The notes: a model not told the origin generated them from the sequence alone. Counted from the stretch's first letter, positions 1 to 12,180 are shown. The stretch: 15,392 nucleotides of DNA from Smittium mucronatum (GCA_001953115.1 LSSL01000404.1:1-15392); one strand, 5' to 3'. A program made the numbers and translations.

Positions 1-174
1 ATTTTAAAATAGAAATATTTCTTTTTTATATTTATTTATGTCTAGTAATCATATATAATCGTATTAAAATTAATACGAATTATTTTTGCTTTTTAATATA
101 ATTGGTGATAAAAAATAAAAATATTTAATTACAAATAGTTTTTTTTTTTAATAAATATGATATCAATTATCCAT

Positions 175-877
175 TAACTATTTATTTCACTCGAAAATGA
201 GTTTTATAACCCGAAATTAATAATATCCGATTTTTTTTTTAGAAATAAAACATTTCTTCTTTTATCTGACCGCGAATAGGATGATCTTTTTGATTTCCGA
301 ATTTTTTGTAATAAAAAAAAAGGTTAAAAAAACCTAAAAAAATCAATTATTATTTTTCACTAACGAAACAAACTATATGGGGTGTTATTTAACTCTTTCT
401 TCATTGGTGGAAAATTCCGTGCCATTTTGGTGGCCAATATTTATGCTAGCTTGATTTATAATTAAAGCATTAACATTCGGTTGGATAAATTGTTGAAATT
501 GAAAAATGTGTTTGTATAAATTTAGATAATCAGAGAGACTATCAAATATAGAGACAAAAAGGTCGTTATATTTATTAAGAAATGGATAATTCAAATGAAT
601 TCCAATTAACTCCAATTCAATTATACTCTATCAAATTATATTCATTTTCTTCAAGCGAAATTTTTTGTTCTAATTTGTTAGGGTTGCTAAAAATTTGATC
701 TAATAGAAATTATGAAAAAATAATGGGTATTTTTTCTACAACAAAATATTTTTGAGATTTAAGAAATATCTTTTTGGATACATCCAAATTTAATTAGTAT
801 CGATTCTAGATTAAAAAAACCAAATTTAGCAAATTTAAAACCCCCAGAATTTCACTATGAATTTCTTTTTTTTTTCA
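175..877 (-). pseudogene. Decayed protein gene, left-arm copy
   Basis: I do not recognise this gene. Coding-like sequence reads leftward in three successive frames. Frame one covers 874-620, is broken by TAG 808-806, TAA 796-794 and TAA 712-710, and ends at TGA 619-617. Frame two covers 627-388 and holds the only sizeable standard-code open stretch, with 76 codons from a TTG at 615 to TAA 387-385 and no ATG. Frame three covers about 388-175 and has TAA codons at 352-347, 241-239 and 184-182. In 388-615 G+C is about 28%, well above the window, with 39% at first, 20% at second and 24% at third codon positions, as in A+T-rich coding DNA. Peptide blocks match the right-arm copy: EENEYNLI (652-629), SINIGHQN (447-424) and DHPIRG (286-269). 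The product looks soluble and mixed-charge; no domain is identified. The switch from frame one to two corresponds to about 13 extra bases relative to the other copy. It could instead be a set of small exons. Confidence 0.5.
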
Positions 878-3135
878 AAGTGCCTATATTTAAATATTAT
901 GCAATTATATATTTATAAATATTTAATTATAATTAAATATTATTATAATAATTTTTCATTTTTAATATAACTTATAAATTTTTAGGAATTTATATTTGAT
1001 TTTTTTTATTTAATAATATTATAAAACCGTATTTAATGGGTCTAAATTTAAAAATACTAAAAAATTGAAGACTTTAAAAAATCAAATTTACTAAAATCAA
1101 AAAATTTTGCCATTAAATAAAAAAAAATTATATTTTTCTATTCTGAATTTCTTTTTAGCCATTCATTATACTAATATTTTATTTTAGTTTTATTTTGTTG
1201 TATAGTCAAAACACTTTAATTAATATTAGTATATATTTTGATAATATTCAATAGGATTTAATAAAATATTTTTCGATTTTTTAATGGAATAATTTTGAGC
1301 TATTTTTAAAATTAATGATAAATCATTATGCTTTTTTGAATTTTAGAGTTAGAAAGATCATTTTTTAAAAAAAAATAAAATAAAAACTCAATAAAAATAA
1401 CCATCAAGTTTTTCTGAAAGCATTTACATTTTGCTAAAAATTTTATGCATAATATTTCTATTCTATTAATTTAAAATAAAATTTAACTTGACCATCAGAA
1501 AATGCACCTAAATTCTATAAAAAAAATTAAAATCCTTCTTATTTCATGTAGATAATATCTGTATGACACATAAATATAATATTTTAATTTATTATTAGAA
1601 TATAATAAATCATTTTTTAACAATTATATATTAATAAATTCCAAGACATTTTTTACACTTCGTTTTATACTTGAAAAAAAAAAATCACTGAAAACTAATT
1701 GATAACAATTTTATCTAAAATTATATATAGATTACAATTAAATTGCTTTAAAAATATACAGATTATTTATGTTAATGAATAACATGAAATTATTTAGTAC
1801 ATCGTGAAAGCTAAAAAATAATCAAATCACTGCTTGGTTATTTTATAACTAATTACTGAAGCATTAAAAGAGAAGAAATTTGTTTATTCATACTATGATA
1901 ATTTTACTATTTTTTTTAGCCCTTAAAGGATATGAATGATTATTTTGGATAAATTCAAATATTAATATTATAACTTTTTGAAATGTGATTTGTTTTTTGG
2001 TTTTTTTCCAATAATAATTCTATACAAATGATTTTTATAATTACATTAAAGCTATTGATTTTGGATTTTAATTCGTATCTTCTGCCAATTCCTTCTTATT
2101 TATATGTTTTTTATCGATAAAAATTTATTTATTGATTATATTTAAAAATTGGATTTTGGATTTATAGGTGTAGTAATAAAATCTTTTCACTTTATTTTTA
2201 CATCAAATTTTTGAAAAATATTTGGTTTTGGAAAACTTTTAAAAATATACCACACAGAATTATGGTAGCATGAGATATTGTAGATGTTAATTAAATGATT
2301 GATAGATTTTAAAACTAATATATTATAAAATCCTACGAATATAAGATGAATAATCTAAATATATTCTCTGTTTAATAAACACTATCTCAAACTAATGATC
2401 TAAAAAGGATCTAATTAAGCTGAAATTTATTATCATAGAATTCATAAAAATATATAAATTATTGGGGAAAAAATCAAATAATATTATAAAAAATTGAAAT
2501 TTTTATACATGTATTTATTTAAATATGTACTAATAATTGAAAAAAACTATTTAGATTTTCTAGGTTAATTAAGTCATGAAAAGCACTACGAATTTTTTTT
2601 AATAATTTAGCATAATTTATTTTGTATTCTAATTAACACTATGCATACCATTAATTTTATTTTTTTTGATTATAAATAATAATGAAGTAGTTAAATTATA
2701 TCACTTTTTAAAAAAAAATGAATATAAAATAGATAATTAGTTAAATTTTTCTGCAAGTTAAATTAGTTTTTTATATAAAAAATCCTGTGTTAGAATATTT
2801 CAAGTGTGGTTTAATTGATTTTAATTGAATTTTAAATACGAAAATTTGGTTTTAAGAATTTGGGATAAAAATTAATTACAAAAGCGATAAAATATACAAC
2901 TCAAATTTTATTAATGCTAATTTAAATTTATTTTTTATACAGATTAAACTCCTTTTTTTTTAAATAATTTTTTTTTCACACCTGAATACTAGGAATAAGG
3001 GGAACTATCAATGTAATAGATCTAAAATTCGAAAGAATTATTAATTAATTGATTTTATATTGAAGTTTATTTTTTATTTGGAATATAATTAAATTGAAAA
3101 AAAATATACTATCTTCCTCTTAACTAATTTTTTTT
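878..3135. other. Gene-free left-arm stretch
   Basis: No supportable gene. 885-1020 is almost pure A+T. An anchor to the right arm lies at 1492-1503 (exact 12-mer with 11984-11995), another at 2269-2273, and 2130-2490 is the closed partner of the open frame at 10738-11094. Under a code where TAA/TAG are Gln, the minus strand is open from an ATG at 1113 to TGA 633-631, but such a length is expected by chance when only TGA stops. Confidence 0.6.
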
Positions 3136-3299
3136 TTTTGATTTATTACTATCCATATAATATATATACTAATTATTTTGATTTATTACTATCCATATAA
3201 TATATATACTAATTATTTTGATTTATTACTATCCATATAATATATATACTAATTATTTTGATTTATTACTATCCATATAATATATATACTAATTATTTT
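3136..3299. repeat. Perfect 40-bp tandem repeat, 4.1 copies
   Basis: Four identical 40-bp units start at 3141, 3181, 3221 and 3261 (each begins ATTTATTACTATCC and ends ACTAATTATTTTG). Only base 3300, the last of unit four, differs (T for G). TTTTG at 3136-3140 belongs to a preceding degenerate unit, where ACTAATT at 3123 is followed by a longer T run. Zero divergence between units, inside an arm that differs from its partner at about a quarter of sites, shows recent expansion. The right arm has an apparent single diverged unit at about 10023-10062. No reading frame crosses the array. Confidence 0.97.
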
Positions 3300-3978
3300 T
3301 ATTTGGAAAATTAATTTTTAAGAAGTAAAAATCCCGAAAATTTTATCTCAATAATTCCGAACTTGAAAAAAAAAGCTAAGAATCGTTTAAATAAAGCACA
3401 ATATCGATACAATGTATCAACTTAGAGAAACATTTTAACAAAAAAATATTTAATTATAAAACAATGATTCAATTAATCTTTAAAATTTTGCTACAAAATA
3501 CATTAAATATTTCGAATTCTTAAATTATTAGGTCTATAGCTTCTAATTCAAAAAATAGTACTAATTTTTCCAATAGAAAAAAAAATCATGCTTTTTTATA
3601 TTATTATTTAGAGAAAATTCCGATTTTCACTAAATAAATTGCTTTCGCGTTGGAAAAAAATCCGCACCAAGCATTCTTGATTAATTTTAAATAGATTAAA
3701 ATGGTATTTTTCTTGGGAGTAGATAAAAAGCCAACTTTAAAATACAAATTTATCGCTGAAAATTTGATTTTAAAATTTTCGATTATTATTGAAAAGATTT
3801 CAAACTTTATTGGTACTTTATACCTAAAAAAATTTAAACTTAATTCTTAGATCGATATTTTAAAATAAAAATTATAATGCGAAAAAACTTATATATAGTT
3901 TCTCATTTAACTTTATTCTAGTTTTAAGGAGGTTTTGAGTTTTATTTATTAATACAGCTTCAAATATTTGTTATGAAA

Positions 3979-3987
3979 GGGGGGAGG
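3979..3987. other. Isolated G-run (G6AGG)
   Basis: The word GGGGGGAGG follows GAAA and is followed by TAGTG. It stands out in DNA with about 10% G. A purine tract before TG resembles the polypurine tract and LTR start of retroelements, but no LTR pair, primer-binding site or reverse transcriptase remnant is seen. Confidence 0.7.
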
Positions 3988-4922
3988 TAGTGCTCTCAAG
4001 AAATTTAAATCAACTATTTTTTATTCAGATTTAAATTATCAAAATATTTTAGAAGTTCAAAAATAAAATGAGAAAAATGATTAAATATATTGGGTAATAT
4101 TTTTTCGACTTCTATTATTTTTATTTGGTATGAAAAATTCATTTTTTACTGATAGTGGATTAAAAACATACTTTAAATAGCCAATAATTTATCCAAAAGC
4201 TTATATCTTAAATTGCTTAATAATTGGGTCTTCCTGAGTATAAAGATACCGGTAAATAGTACGAAGTAAATCCTATCTAATTTGAAAAACCCCCTTTCGG
4301 TGATATAGAATTTATGAAGGTTATTAAAAAATAAATTAAATAATTATAAGAAAAATTGACATGTTCCAGTTGAATATTTTACTGTGTGTTACGAAAAAAT
4401 AAAATAAAAAATTCATATGAGATTCATCTTTAAAAAAAAATAATTTTAGAAATTGACCAAAATCAGTGATTATATACTCCATTAAAATTGATATAACTCG
4501 ATTATATAACCATTTTTAGTGCCCTTATAATTTATTATATTGAAAATTTAGCTTATTAGTAGAAGAAAATTTACCGAAAAATTATTTGGACCAAGAAATG
4601 TTTAATTACAACTACAAAGAGATCGATTTGAAGATTAATTCAAAATAATTAAAATTTATTACTCTTTTAAATCAAAAATAATTTGATTAAATTTAGTGGA
4701 ATTAAAAAAACCATAACAAAGTTTAGGAATTATATATAGTAATTTTTTTAAAAAAAATAAGCTATCACAAAATGACAAAGGTTATAAGAAATAAATTTAG
4801 TATTGTGGGTATGCAATATTATTTAATGTGTAAATATCTTTAATGCTTGCAAAAAATTGAAGAAGATCCAATTTAAAATAAGATAATTATTAAATATTCA
4901 ATTAAAATAAAAGAATTTTCAT

Positions 4923-4940
4923 AAATCCTTGAAATCCTTG
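4923..4940. repeat. Two tandem 9-bp units
   Basis: AAATCCTTG occurs twice in a row, followed by AAAT. It is a short, probably recent duplication in the left arm. Confidence 0.8.
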
Positions 4941-6639
4941 AAATTTTTATTAATAAATTTATGCACTTCAGTATAAAATTAATGATTTTCAATTCAGTTT
5001 ATTCAGAAACGAAAAATTATATTTTAAGAGCTAAATACAACCCTCAAAATTAAGGTATATTAGAAGATAAAACAAAAAAACTCAAAAAAATTCATCTTTT
5101 TTTTTAAAAACACGTCTTTCTTTCTAAGCGAGTAAAAAAAACGAAAAGCCAAATTTAAAATAACAATAAAGCAATTATTTATATATTTTTTATTGAATGA
5201 ACTAAAAAATCAAAAACAGATTATATTTTTGCTATTTTTTCATTATATATACAGTTATGTAAATATACATCTATCCAAAAATCTAGTACCGAAAAAATCA
5301 TTTTTAAAAATGATACTATAGTAAAAAATTCAGAATTTATATCCTATTACTATTATAGATAGAAACTCCAAAACTTTCAGCAATTATTAAATGTTCAAAA
5401 TAAATCTTTCAAAAGATCTTATAGGCAACAAAATAATAATCGAAATAATTTATTAGAAACATCATTATTTTAGAAATAATGATAAAATATTATTAAATCT
5501 AATATTTTTTTAGATAAATATATTTAAATATTTTTATAAATGCTTTAAAAAAGATGTTTATTATTTATTTTAAAGATAATTTAACATTTAAAATATAATT
5601 CAATAAATATATATATACTGTACTTGAATTCTATTCCTACTTATATTTGATCCTTAAATATTGATTTTTATTCCTAATTGGATTTGATCTGATTTAATTA
5701 AGAGGAAAATTTGCTGATTGTTATTAATTTTTTTTGGATAAATATTTAGCTAATAGAAATACTGATAAATCCATAGCATTTTTATAATGTCCAGTTATTT
5801 ATGCCTAATCTTTTTAAAAGGGATTTTTTTTTATCTCTGATAGATGAAAAAAATTAAATATAAAAAACCGGGAGCTTGTTTTTGAAATATTTTCAATAAA
5901 TCGATTTGTTATTTAGGCTATAATAATTTAAAAAAATCGATTTAATTAAGGTCATTTTTATTTATGACTGCTTTTTTTGATAAAATTTAAGAAACAGAAT
6001 TTTTTTTTTGAATCCTATTTAAGCGATTATGAAGGCGTTGAACTATATAACTCGAATACAATTTTTTTGAAATTTATAATAAAAAAATTATATTTTTAAT
6101 GGTTTTTTTTATGTGATAGCTTGATTATAACATCTTCATCTATTTTTTTCTTTATAATATTACTTTATATTGATTTTGAACTAATTTTCATGTGATAATG
6201 TTATAGATATTCTATTTTAAAAGTAAAATAATAAAACTTTATTTCTAAAATGTTCATTTAATTTATAATAAGCTTTGATAAATTATATATAGATCGTATT
6301 GTTGTAAAAATTATTATAATACGAGCACTCTAATTTTTTAATCTTGCTAGAAAATTATAATAAGGTATATTGAATAAATTTAGATTCAAAAATAAAAACA
6401 ATAAAAAATATATATATTTATATTAAATCTTTCATATTTATGTATAATACATTCAACACTAGGGCTTTTTAACTATTTACCGAATTTGAAATAAAAAAGA
6501 AATAAAGCTATAGGTTTGTATCACTATCCAGGTTAATAGAATGTACTTATTTTTCAAGCCAGCCGAAATTAAATTATGTTAATCCTATTTCTATAATTAA
6601 GGATTTATTATCTTTTGAATTTTATTCAGCTCAATTCGA

Positions 6640-6673
6640 TCATTTACTAATAATTTATTCTATTAGTGAATGA
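6640..6673. repeat. Apex hairpin of the palindrome
   Basis: The 13-bp arms 6640-6652 (TCATTTACTAATA) and 6661-6673 (TATTAGTGAATGA) pair with one T-G wobble across the 8-nt spacer ATTTATTC. A stem of this size is only borderline unexpected in such A+T-rich DNA. Its place at the symmetry centre predicted by distant arm matches (6623-6657) makes it the likely remnant of the original junction. The right stem merges into the (GAAT)4 run. Confidence 0.6.
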
Positions 6674-6683
6674 ATGAATGAAT
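6668..6683. repeat. Tetranucleotide repeat (GAAT)4
   Basis: Four GAAT units directly overlap the right stem of the apex hairpin. They probably arose by slippage at the palindrome junction. Confidence 0.9.
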
Positions 6684-7646
6684 AAATTTATCAATGGAAA
6701 ATCATCATTGATTACTGAGATTTAAAACAAACCAGCTTTTTACAACAATAAAATTGTTATTTTTAATTTAATAGACACAATAATTACAGAAAATTATTAT
6801 TTTAGATATTTATAGCACATTATGTCTCCGAATTTTTTTTTCCTTAACTCTATAAAGTTTAAAAATTATCCTAATTCCAGTTTTTTTAGGTGAAAAATTA
6901 AGTGTATTCGATCTCTGGTACAAATTTATGATAAAGTTTCTATTTATATTCTTCGAATGCCTTTATTTTTTATTAAAACTGAGTCTATATTTTTAGTAAA
7001 TGTTAAAAGTAAACTTGAGGTTTCCAATGGTATTTTTACTAATCTTCAGGTGTTTTTTTTTTCATGATAAACCAGTAAGTTTAAAGAAAAAGGTTTATTA
7101 TTGAGAAATAATAAAATTACATATGATACTAAAAAGAGAAACTGTTGTAATAAAGAAAATAATTGTAAAATAATAAACAAAATTTTTTCTTGTATTTGCT
7201 TTGTATAAAAAAACTCTTTAAAAGTGAAAATTTGTCATATTTGTGAAACATAAATAAAAAACTACATCGCTATTGACCTTGGATAATTATTGATTCTTTC
7301 AGTACAGATAGGTTACACGACTTGTCTAAGCCAATTAAATATTTAGTTTTTTTAAAAATATCATCTTTATTTATGATATTCCATTCGAATTTATAGTTAT
7401 AAAAAAATAATTTTGTCTTTTACCAGAAATAAATGAAATTATCCTCTAAAAAGATAAACCATAAATAATTGGAAATAATGAAAATTTAAAGCGATTTATC
7501 GATATTTTAATAGTCCAAATTTATATTTAATAAAAAATTTAATATCCAATAAATTTATATCTTAATTATATCGGATCAAATCAACTGATAGTTAGAAATC
7601 ACCTGTCAAGGATCAAATTCACCTAGGGACCAAATCCATGTAAAAA

Positions 7647-7678
<32 letters not shown>
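7647..7678. repeat. Compound microsatellite (AC)6(AT)10
   Basis: (AC)6 at 7647-7658 passes directly into (AT)10 at 7659-7678. The expected partner position in the left arm carries only an 11-nt ATATATATATA at 5607-5617. The microsatellite therefore grew in the right arm from a shared short AT seed after the arms formed. The flank at 7573-7640 is G+C-richer than its surroundings and holds three degenerate GGAYCAAATYCA-like words at 7573, 7610 and 7627. Confidence 0.95.
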
Positions 7679-9334
7679 CAAATTGGTTTTTGGAAAGTAA
7701 AAAATATTTATTTTGATATTTAATTTCTAAAATTATATTTAATTGGAGGGTAAATATTTAGAAAAGGGATGTTGTAGTACTAAAAGAGATACCACCGTTT
7801 GGTTTCAACTTAAATAAGAACTTTTTTTGTCTATATTTTTAAAAAAACCCCATTAAATAAATTGATATCTACTAATAGCTAAAAAACATAAATAAAATAA
7901 AAATATTTTTCATAAATTCAAATTTGAAATATTCGCTCAAAAAAAATTTAACTTAAAAAAACTATTAAATAATGGTGAAATAGAGGAATAAAAATGAAAT
8001 TTATATACGTGACTTCGATTTTTTTTTTAAATATTTAATGTAATATATATTTTCTAATAAAGCATTGTATATATAGATATTTTTGAACTAATACTAGATT
8101 ATTGACTAAGATCAAATTATATATTGGGCATATTTAGCTTAACTTTTAACATAAGAGATTAAATAATTCAATTAATATTGCAAATATCAGCAGATTCAAA
8201 TTAAAATTAAATATATTTAAGAGTTTTAGTAAAAATTTATGTTAATTTTTTTGTATTAAATTCAATAATCTACTCTCGGGTTTTACAGAAATCGTTGAAA
8301 AATATATATATAATTATAATTCCTCTTAACCGATCTTTTTTTAAATTTCAAAAAAAATAAAAATACTCCGATAATTAATCATATATTCAAAAACCACATA
8401 GCTCATTAGTATTTTAGCGGTATATTGAAATAACCCGTATGATTTTTAGTAATTTTTTAGATAATAGTTTTATAAGAAACACCTAATATATTTAAATATG
8501 ATACTTGTAAAATAAATCCTTCAATTTCATAAGATTTTTTTTTTATTGAAAATTCTTTAAAATTTGAAGGAATTATATTTGGGATAAGTTAGATATAATT
8601 GATCCGTTTATCTACCTTAAACGGTTTAAAATTAGATCTGGATTTATATCTTTTTATATATATTAATTATCATCAATAAACTTTCGAGTTTTAATTTACT
8701 TATTTATTGAGGAGTTATGATTCAAAAATTTATACTAGTTAATGTCAAAAAGATTTATATCTTTATGATTTTTACTATTTTTACTGGTCTTGACATTTTA
8801 TCCTTAGTATATATTCAATAAATTGGTATTATATTTGGATTAAATTTTTTTCTTAATTATATTTATATCTTTGGTTTAATATGACTATTATTTGGTTGGA
8901 AAAGCTTTAAAGTTTTTTTTTACCTGTAATTTTTTTATATTAAGTTGCATTTATGTAGAAAATTTGCCTAAATAAACCAACTTTCTTAAATATCATTTTC
9001 AAAATTTAAGGAAACCTTTAGGCTCATTTAATAATATTATTCAGTTATTTTATAATATTTTACTTATTATAATAGCTTATATTTTCATTAAAAAAATGTA
9101 ATTATGACTGTTACAGTGATTTTATATATCACTATATCGAATTTCATTACGGTACTGAATAAAAAGAATTGTTACAAAACAATATATGACATTTAACACG
9201 CTTGGTTTTCCAGAAATTTTTGAAATTGGTTGAAATTAAAAAATTTATATAAATCTCGGAGAAGTTAATTTACCTTAATGCTTAATTTTTAACTAAATGT
9301 TCATATTTTACAAAAAATTAAATACTGAAATCTT

Positions 9335-9345
9335 GGGGGGAGGGG
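9335..9345. other. Isolated G-run (G6AGGGG)
   Basis: GGGGGGAGGGG followed by TGCCG. It shares the 9-mer GGGGGGAGG with 3979-3987 in the same orientation, although it lies at about the position where the palindrome would predict an inverted match. Confidence 0.7.
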
Positions 9346-10737
9346 TGCCGTATTATTGGCCTTTTTTAGAAAATTAAGAAAATCAGACTATTTTTTTCTA
9401 AAATTATTATCTACACAATTTCTTTTTCCATAAAAAAATGTGACATTTTTTTCGAAGATATATATCAAATATTTTCATCAATTCGCTATTTGTTATTTTA
9501 TTTTTCAATTATTGAATTTATTTGCGGTTATTAATGTGCAAAACTAATCAATTATATAATTGTGCAAGTTTTTTAATTTTATTTTGAAACTAAATGCCGA
9601 TAATTTTTCATTATTTTTTCATTAAGTACTCTTTATAAAACCCCAAGAATCATATTCAGGATATTAAACGGATAAAATAACCAATAGATCTAATAAGAAA
9701 CATAATATTATCTTTTTTTAAAAAGCTTTACTGTGTAATAGATTCCAGAGAAGTCTATTAATAACCTTAAAAAGCCATCTTAGTACAAAAAATAAGTATT
9801 ATTTTCCTTGGTATTGTCGAAAAACTTCTCATACTTTTTATAATAATTCTTTCAACCCGTTATTAAGGTTATTTGGCATTAATTTTCCGGAAATTTTCAT
9901 AAATAATCGGAAATTTCTTAATTAAATTAGCTTAAGTTTTTCACTTTTAATTTATTATAAATTTCTACCTAATCATGATGTTTTTTTAATATCTTACCTT
10001 TTAAATTTTAAATTACTTTGGTTCAAATAAATCATTGATATTAATATACATATCAGTTATAATTTGAAATTTATTAAAAAAAAATTCTAGCTCCCCTATT
10101 TCCGAACCCAAATTTAAAATATGTTATTAGAATTATAAAAATTTAATTTTTGATTCAATACATTTTTAAAGCTTCACTTTATTATATTTGCAATTAAAAT
10201 TATAGTAAAACTTACCAAATGTGTTTATTAATGGACTGCATTATTAAATAAGTTATATTGATACCATTACTTGTGTTTTAAAATAAACAATATTCCATTC
10301 TAAAAAAATAAAATATAATCTCTCATGTTTATATTATGAAACTAAATTTACATATACTCTACAATACAAAAAAAAAATTGTGAGTGAATTTTTAATTGGA
10401 AACATATTTTCTCATTTTCAGATTCCTTTTGTGTATTTTTTAAGGTACAGTGAATATTTATTATTTATTTTAAAAATATTTATATATAACTTGAATCTTT
10501 TATTATCATTAGTGATAATTTAGCTTTTGATTTTTTCAGATTTAGTGAATTTGAATTGAAATTTATTAAAATATAAGCAAATTTACAAAATAATTCTTCT
10601 GATAATTCATAATATCTTACGCGGAGTATTCCATTTTTTTATATACTTTTTTAAAAAATATAACCCTTTAATGTTTAATTCCACAAATTTGAATTTTTTT
10701 AATAAAGCTTCCTTCTAATATCGGTTCCCTTTCATAA

Positions 10738-11094
10738 TCTATTATATTTTTTTTTGTAGATTATAGTATATTTAATACTCAGTCTAACACCTTAATTACT
10801 ATTATATTTTATTTAAATTATGAAATTATTTCTTTATTATTGAATCTAGCTCTTTGGGATTATTTATTGTCGATTTTTTTTCTTTTTGGGTTTTATATTG
10901 AATCAAAATTGGTTTTTAGACGTTTTTTTAATTTAAATGATATTATTTCATGTTTAATTGGCATAATAATCGGATTCAGAAACAGAATATGTTATTTCAA
11001 CCTAATCGGAAGCTTCTGTTGTAAATTTAAAATTTTCCAAAAATACTATTATTTTTTTTACCTCTTCAGATATTTTTTCCCAATTATTATTTAA
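10738..11094 (+). CDS. 118-codon open frame, possible exon or chance ORF
   Basis: The frame is open from the TAA at 10735-10737 to the TAA at 11092-11094. It contains no ATG; the first TTG is at 10840 and would give 84 residues. A T9 tract followed by GTAG (10747-10759) looks like a eukaryotic 3' splice site, and GTAAAT at 11021 could be a donor, giving a possible exon 10760-11020. The product would be very hydrophobic (17 Phe and 14 Ile in the last 84 residues), with possible membrane segments around residues 6-20 and 34-46 counted from the TTG. Codon-position G+C is flat (about 20, 24 and 25%), which argues against coding, and the strand is T-rich, which thins out stops. Its palindrome partner near 2.1-2.5 kb is not open. 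It resembles no protein I can name. Confidence 0.18.
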   Translation, partial: SIIFFFVDYSIFNTQSNTLITIIFYLNYEIISLLLNLALWDYLLSIFFLFGFYIESKLVFRRFFNLNDIISCLIGIIIGFRNRICYFNLIGSFCCKFKIFQKYYYFFYLFRYFFPIII

Positions 11095-12176
11095 AATCTT
11101 CAGAATTTAAAAATTATAGGTCCCTAAGGAAGTAATAAACATCTAAGTATTCAGTTTTATTTTAGTTTATTCTTTCGTAAATCTGTCTGAAAGTTTTGTC
11201 AAAGATTAAAACTCTTTTTCTTTGTTTACAAATAAAAAATTTATTGTGATATATATACTACAAACATTTTTTTTCTTTATATAATTCATAGTAATAAATT
11301 TCAATTGGTCGTAATACTGAAATTTTCTCTTAACCAACTAAATCCTGATTTTATAAAGTATAAGTTTGATTTGATGTCTATTATATAATTATAAAAGGGC
11401 ATAATTATTCCATAAAGACTTGAAAGTTTAAAATCATACTTATAAACCTATTTAACGTTTCCATTAGTAGAAAAATCTCTCTTTCATTTTTTTTAAATGA
11501 TTTTTTTGAAAAAAAAAAATTAGAAGATTAACTCCTGAAATATTTTACAGATATCCTAACATCAATAATTTGGTGCTAATACTGACCTTCAAAAGAATAA
11601 GAGCTCTCAGTGCTCCCAATTGATTCATTGCAAATTTCAAAATCTTCCGAGCATCTATTGTCAAAAATAGATTCACCATATATAGTCTATATTAATTTTT
11701 TTTTTAACTGAACCGTTTGAATTATAATTTAAATATATTTATACCTTTAATATTTTTTTTTCATTTATTTATACTTATGGAAATTATTTCGATACTGAAT
11801 TTTTTTAAAAATAAAGCGTTTTCATAGCTGCATAACGAATAAAATGTGCTAAGAATATCCAGTTTATGAATTTGTTGGAATAGCATGTTATCATATTAAT
11901 ATGGGCTCCATACGTTGTGATTTTTTAGAATCTATTCGAATATCATCCTAATTTTTTTATTTTGTTCTCAGAAAAACTATCGGATTTTCTGATGGAATTT
12001 TCTCTTGATTCCATAAAATTCCAAGGTTACATAGCAATGGTCTTTAGTCTATAAATAAGTTAAATTTTTTTTCTGCCATTATTAGATTCCCATTCATCAA
12101 AATCTTTATTAAAAACAATACCTTTATATCTTATTACTTTATTTTCTGCACGATTTTTTTAAAATCATCATAATAC

Positions 12177-12180
<4 letters not shown>

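Larger units (their letters stand above)
3300..6639. other. Gene-free inner left arm
   Basis: No gene seen on either strand; every frame is densely stopped. It contains the best-preserved pairing to the right arm (5.4-6.5 kb), a G-run at 3979, a slightly G+C-richer patch at 4227-4310 that pairs with about 9.0 kb, and several short inverted repeats at about chance level. Confidence 0.6.
1..6652 (+). repeat. Left arm of giant imperfect palindrome
   Basis: This arm is the reverse complement, with many substitutions and indels, of the right arm. Words were matched by hand, left against reverse-complemented right: 6513-6519 with 6727-6733; 6051-6061 with 7190-7200; 5955-5966 with 7249-7260 (exact 12-mer); 5791-5803 with 7460-7472 (12/13); 5695-5702 with 7561-7568; 5681-5689 with 7574-7582; 5645-5655 with 7608-7618 (exact 11-mer); 4227-4235 with 9009-9016; around 3360 with 9907; 2269-2273 with 10948-10952; 1492-1503 with 11984-11995 (exact 12-mer). 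Over 5645-5702 identity is 43/58 without a gap, against about one third expected for unrelated sequence of this composition. The core (about 5.4-7.8 kb) is the most secure part. The outer arm rests on spaced anchors plus matching peptide blocks. The arm may continue past the left edge. No terminal repeats or transposase are visible to explain its origin. Confidence 0.75.
6674..10737. other. Gene-free inner right arm
   Basis: No gene seen. It holds the (AC)(AT) microsatellite, the G-run at 9335 and the single-copy counterpart of the 40-bp tandem unit at about 10023-10062. Several small inverted repeats follow the apex (6690-6712, 6744-6758, 6779-6798) but are short enough to be chance. Confidence 0.6.

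Noticed and set aside
313..335. Terminator-like AGGTT/AACCT stem followed by a T run on the minus strand
   Set aside because: The stem is only 5 bp, it lies inside the decayed left gene copy, and a bacterial-type terminator does not fit the eukaryote-like context.
631..1113. 160-codon minus-strand ORF under the TAA/TAG = Gln code
   Set aside because: With TGA the only stop, frames this long are expected by chance here, it crosses nearly pure A+T sequence, and the peptide blocks shared with the right copy lie in another frame.
3975..3995. LTR retrotransposon polypurine tract and LTR start
   Set aside because: No matching second LTR, primer-binding site or polymerase remnant could be seen on either side.
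4140..4310. Coding-like plus-strand text in a slightly G+C-richer patch
   Set aside because: Several frames look equally protein-like by eye, stops are dense, and no counterpart peptide was found in the right arm.
5297..5314. Perfect 18-bp palindrome (ATCATTTTT/AAAAATGAT)
   Set aside because: About one perfect palindrome of this size is expected by chance in 15 kb of such A+T-rich DNA, and no site-specific context surrounds it.
5461..5483. 10-bp inverted repeat with 3-nt loop
   Set aside because: Several of these are expected by chance at this composition, and it abuts no gene.
8125..8185. tRNA-like words (TTTAGCTTAA and downstream arms)
   Set aside because: No complementary acceptor stem or T-arm could be paired.
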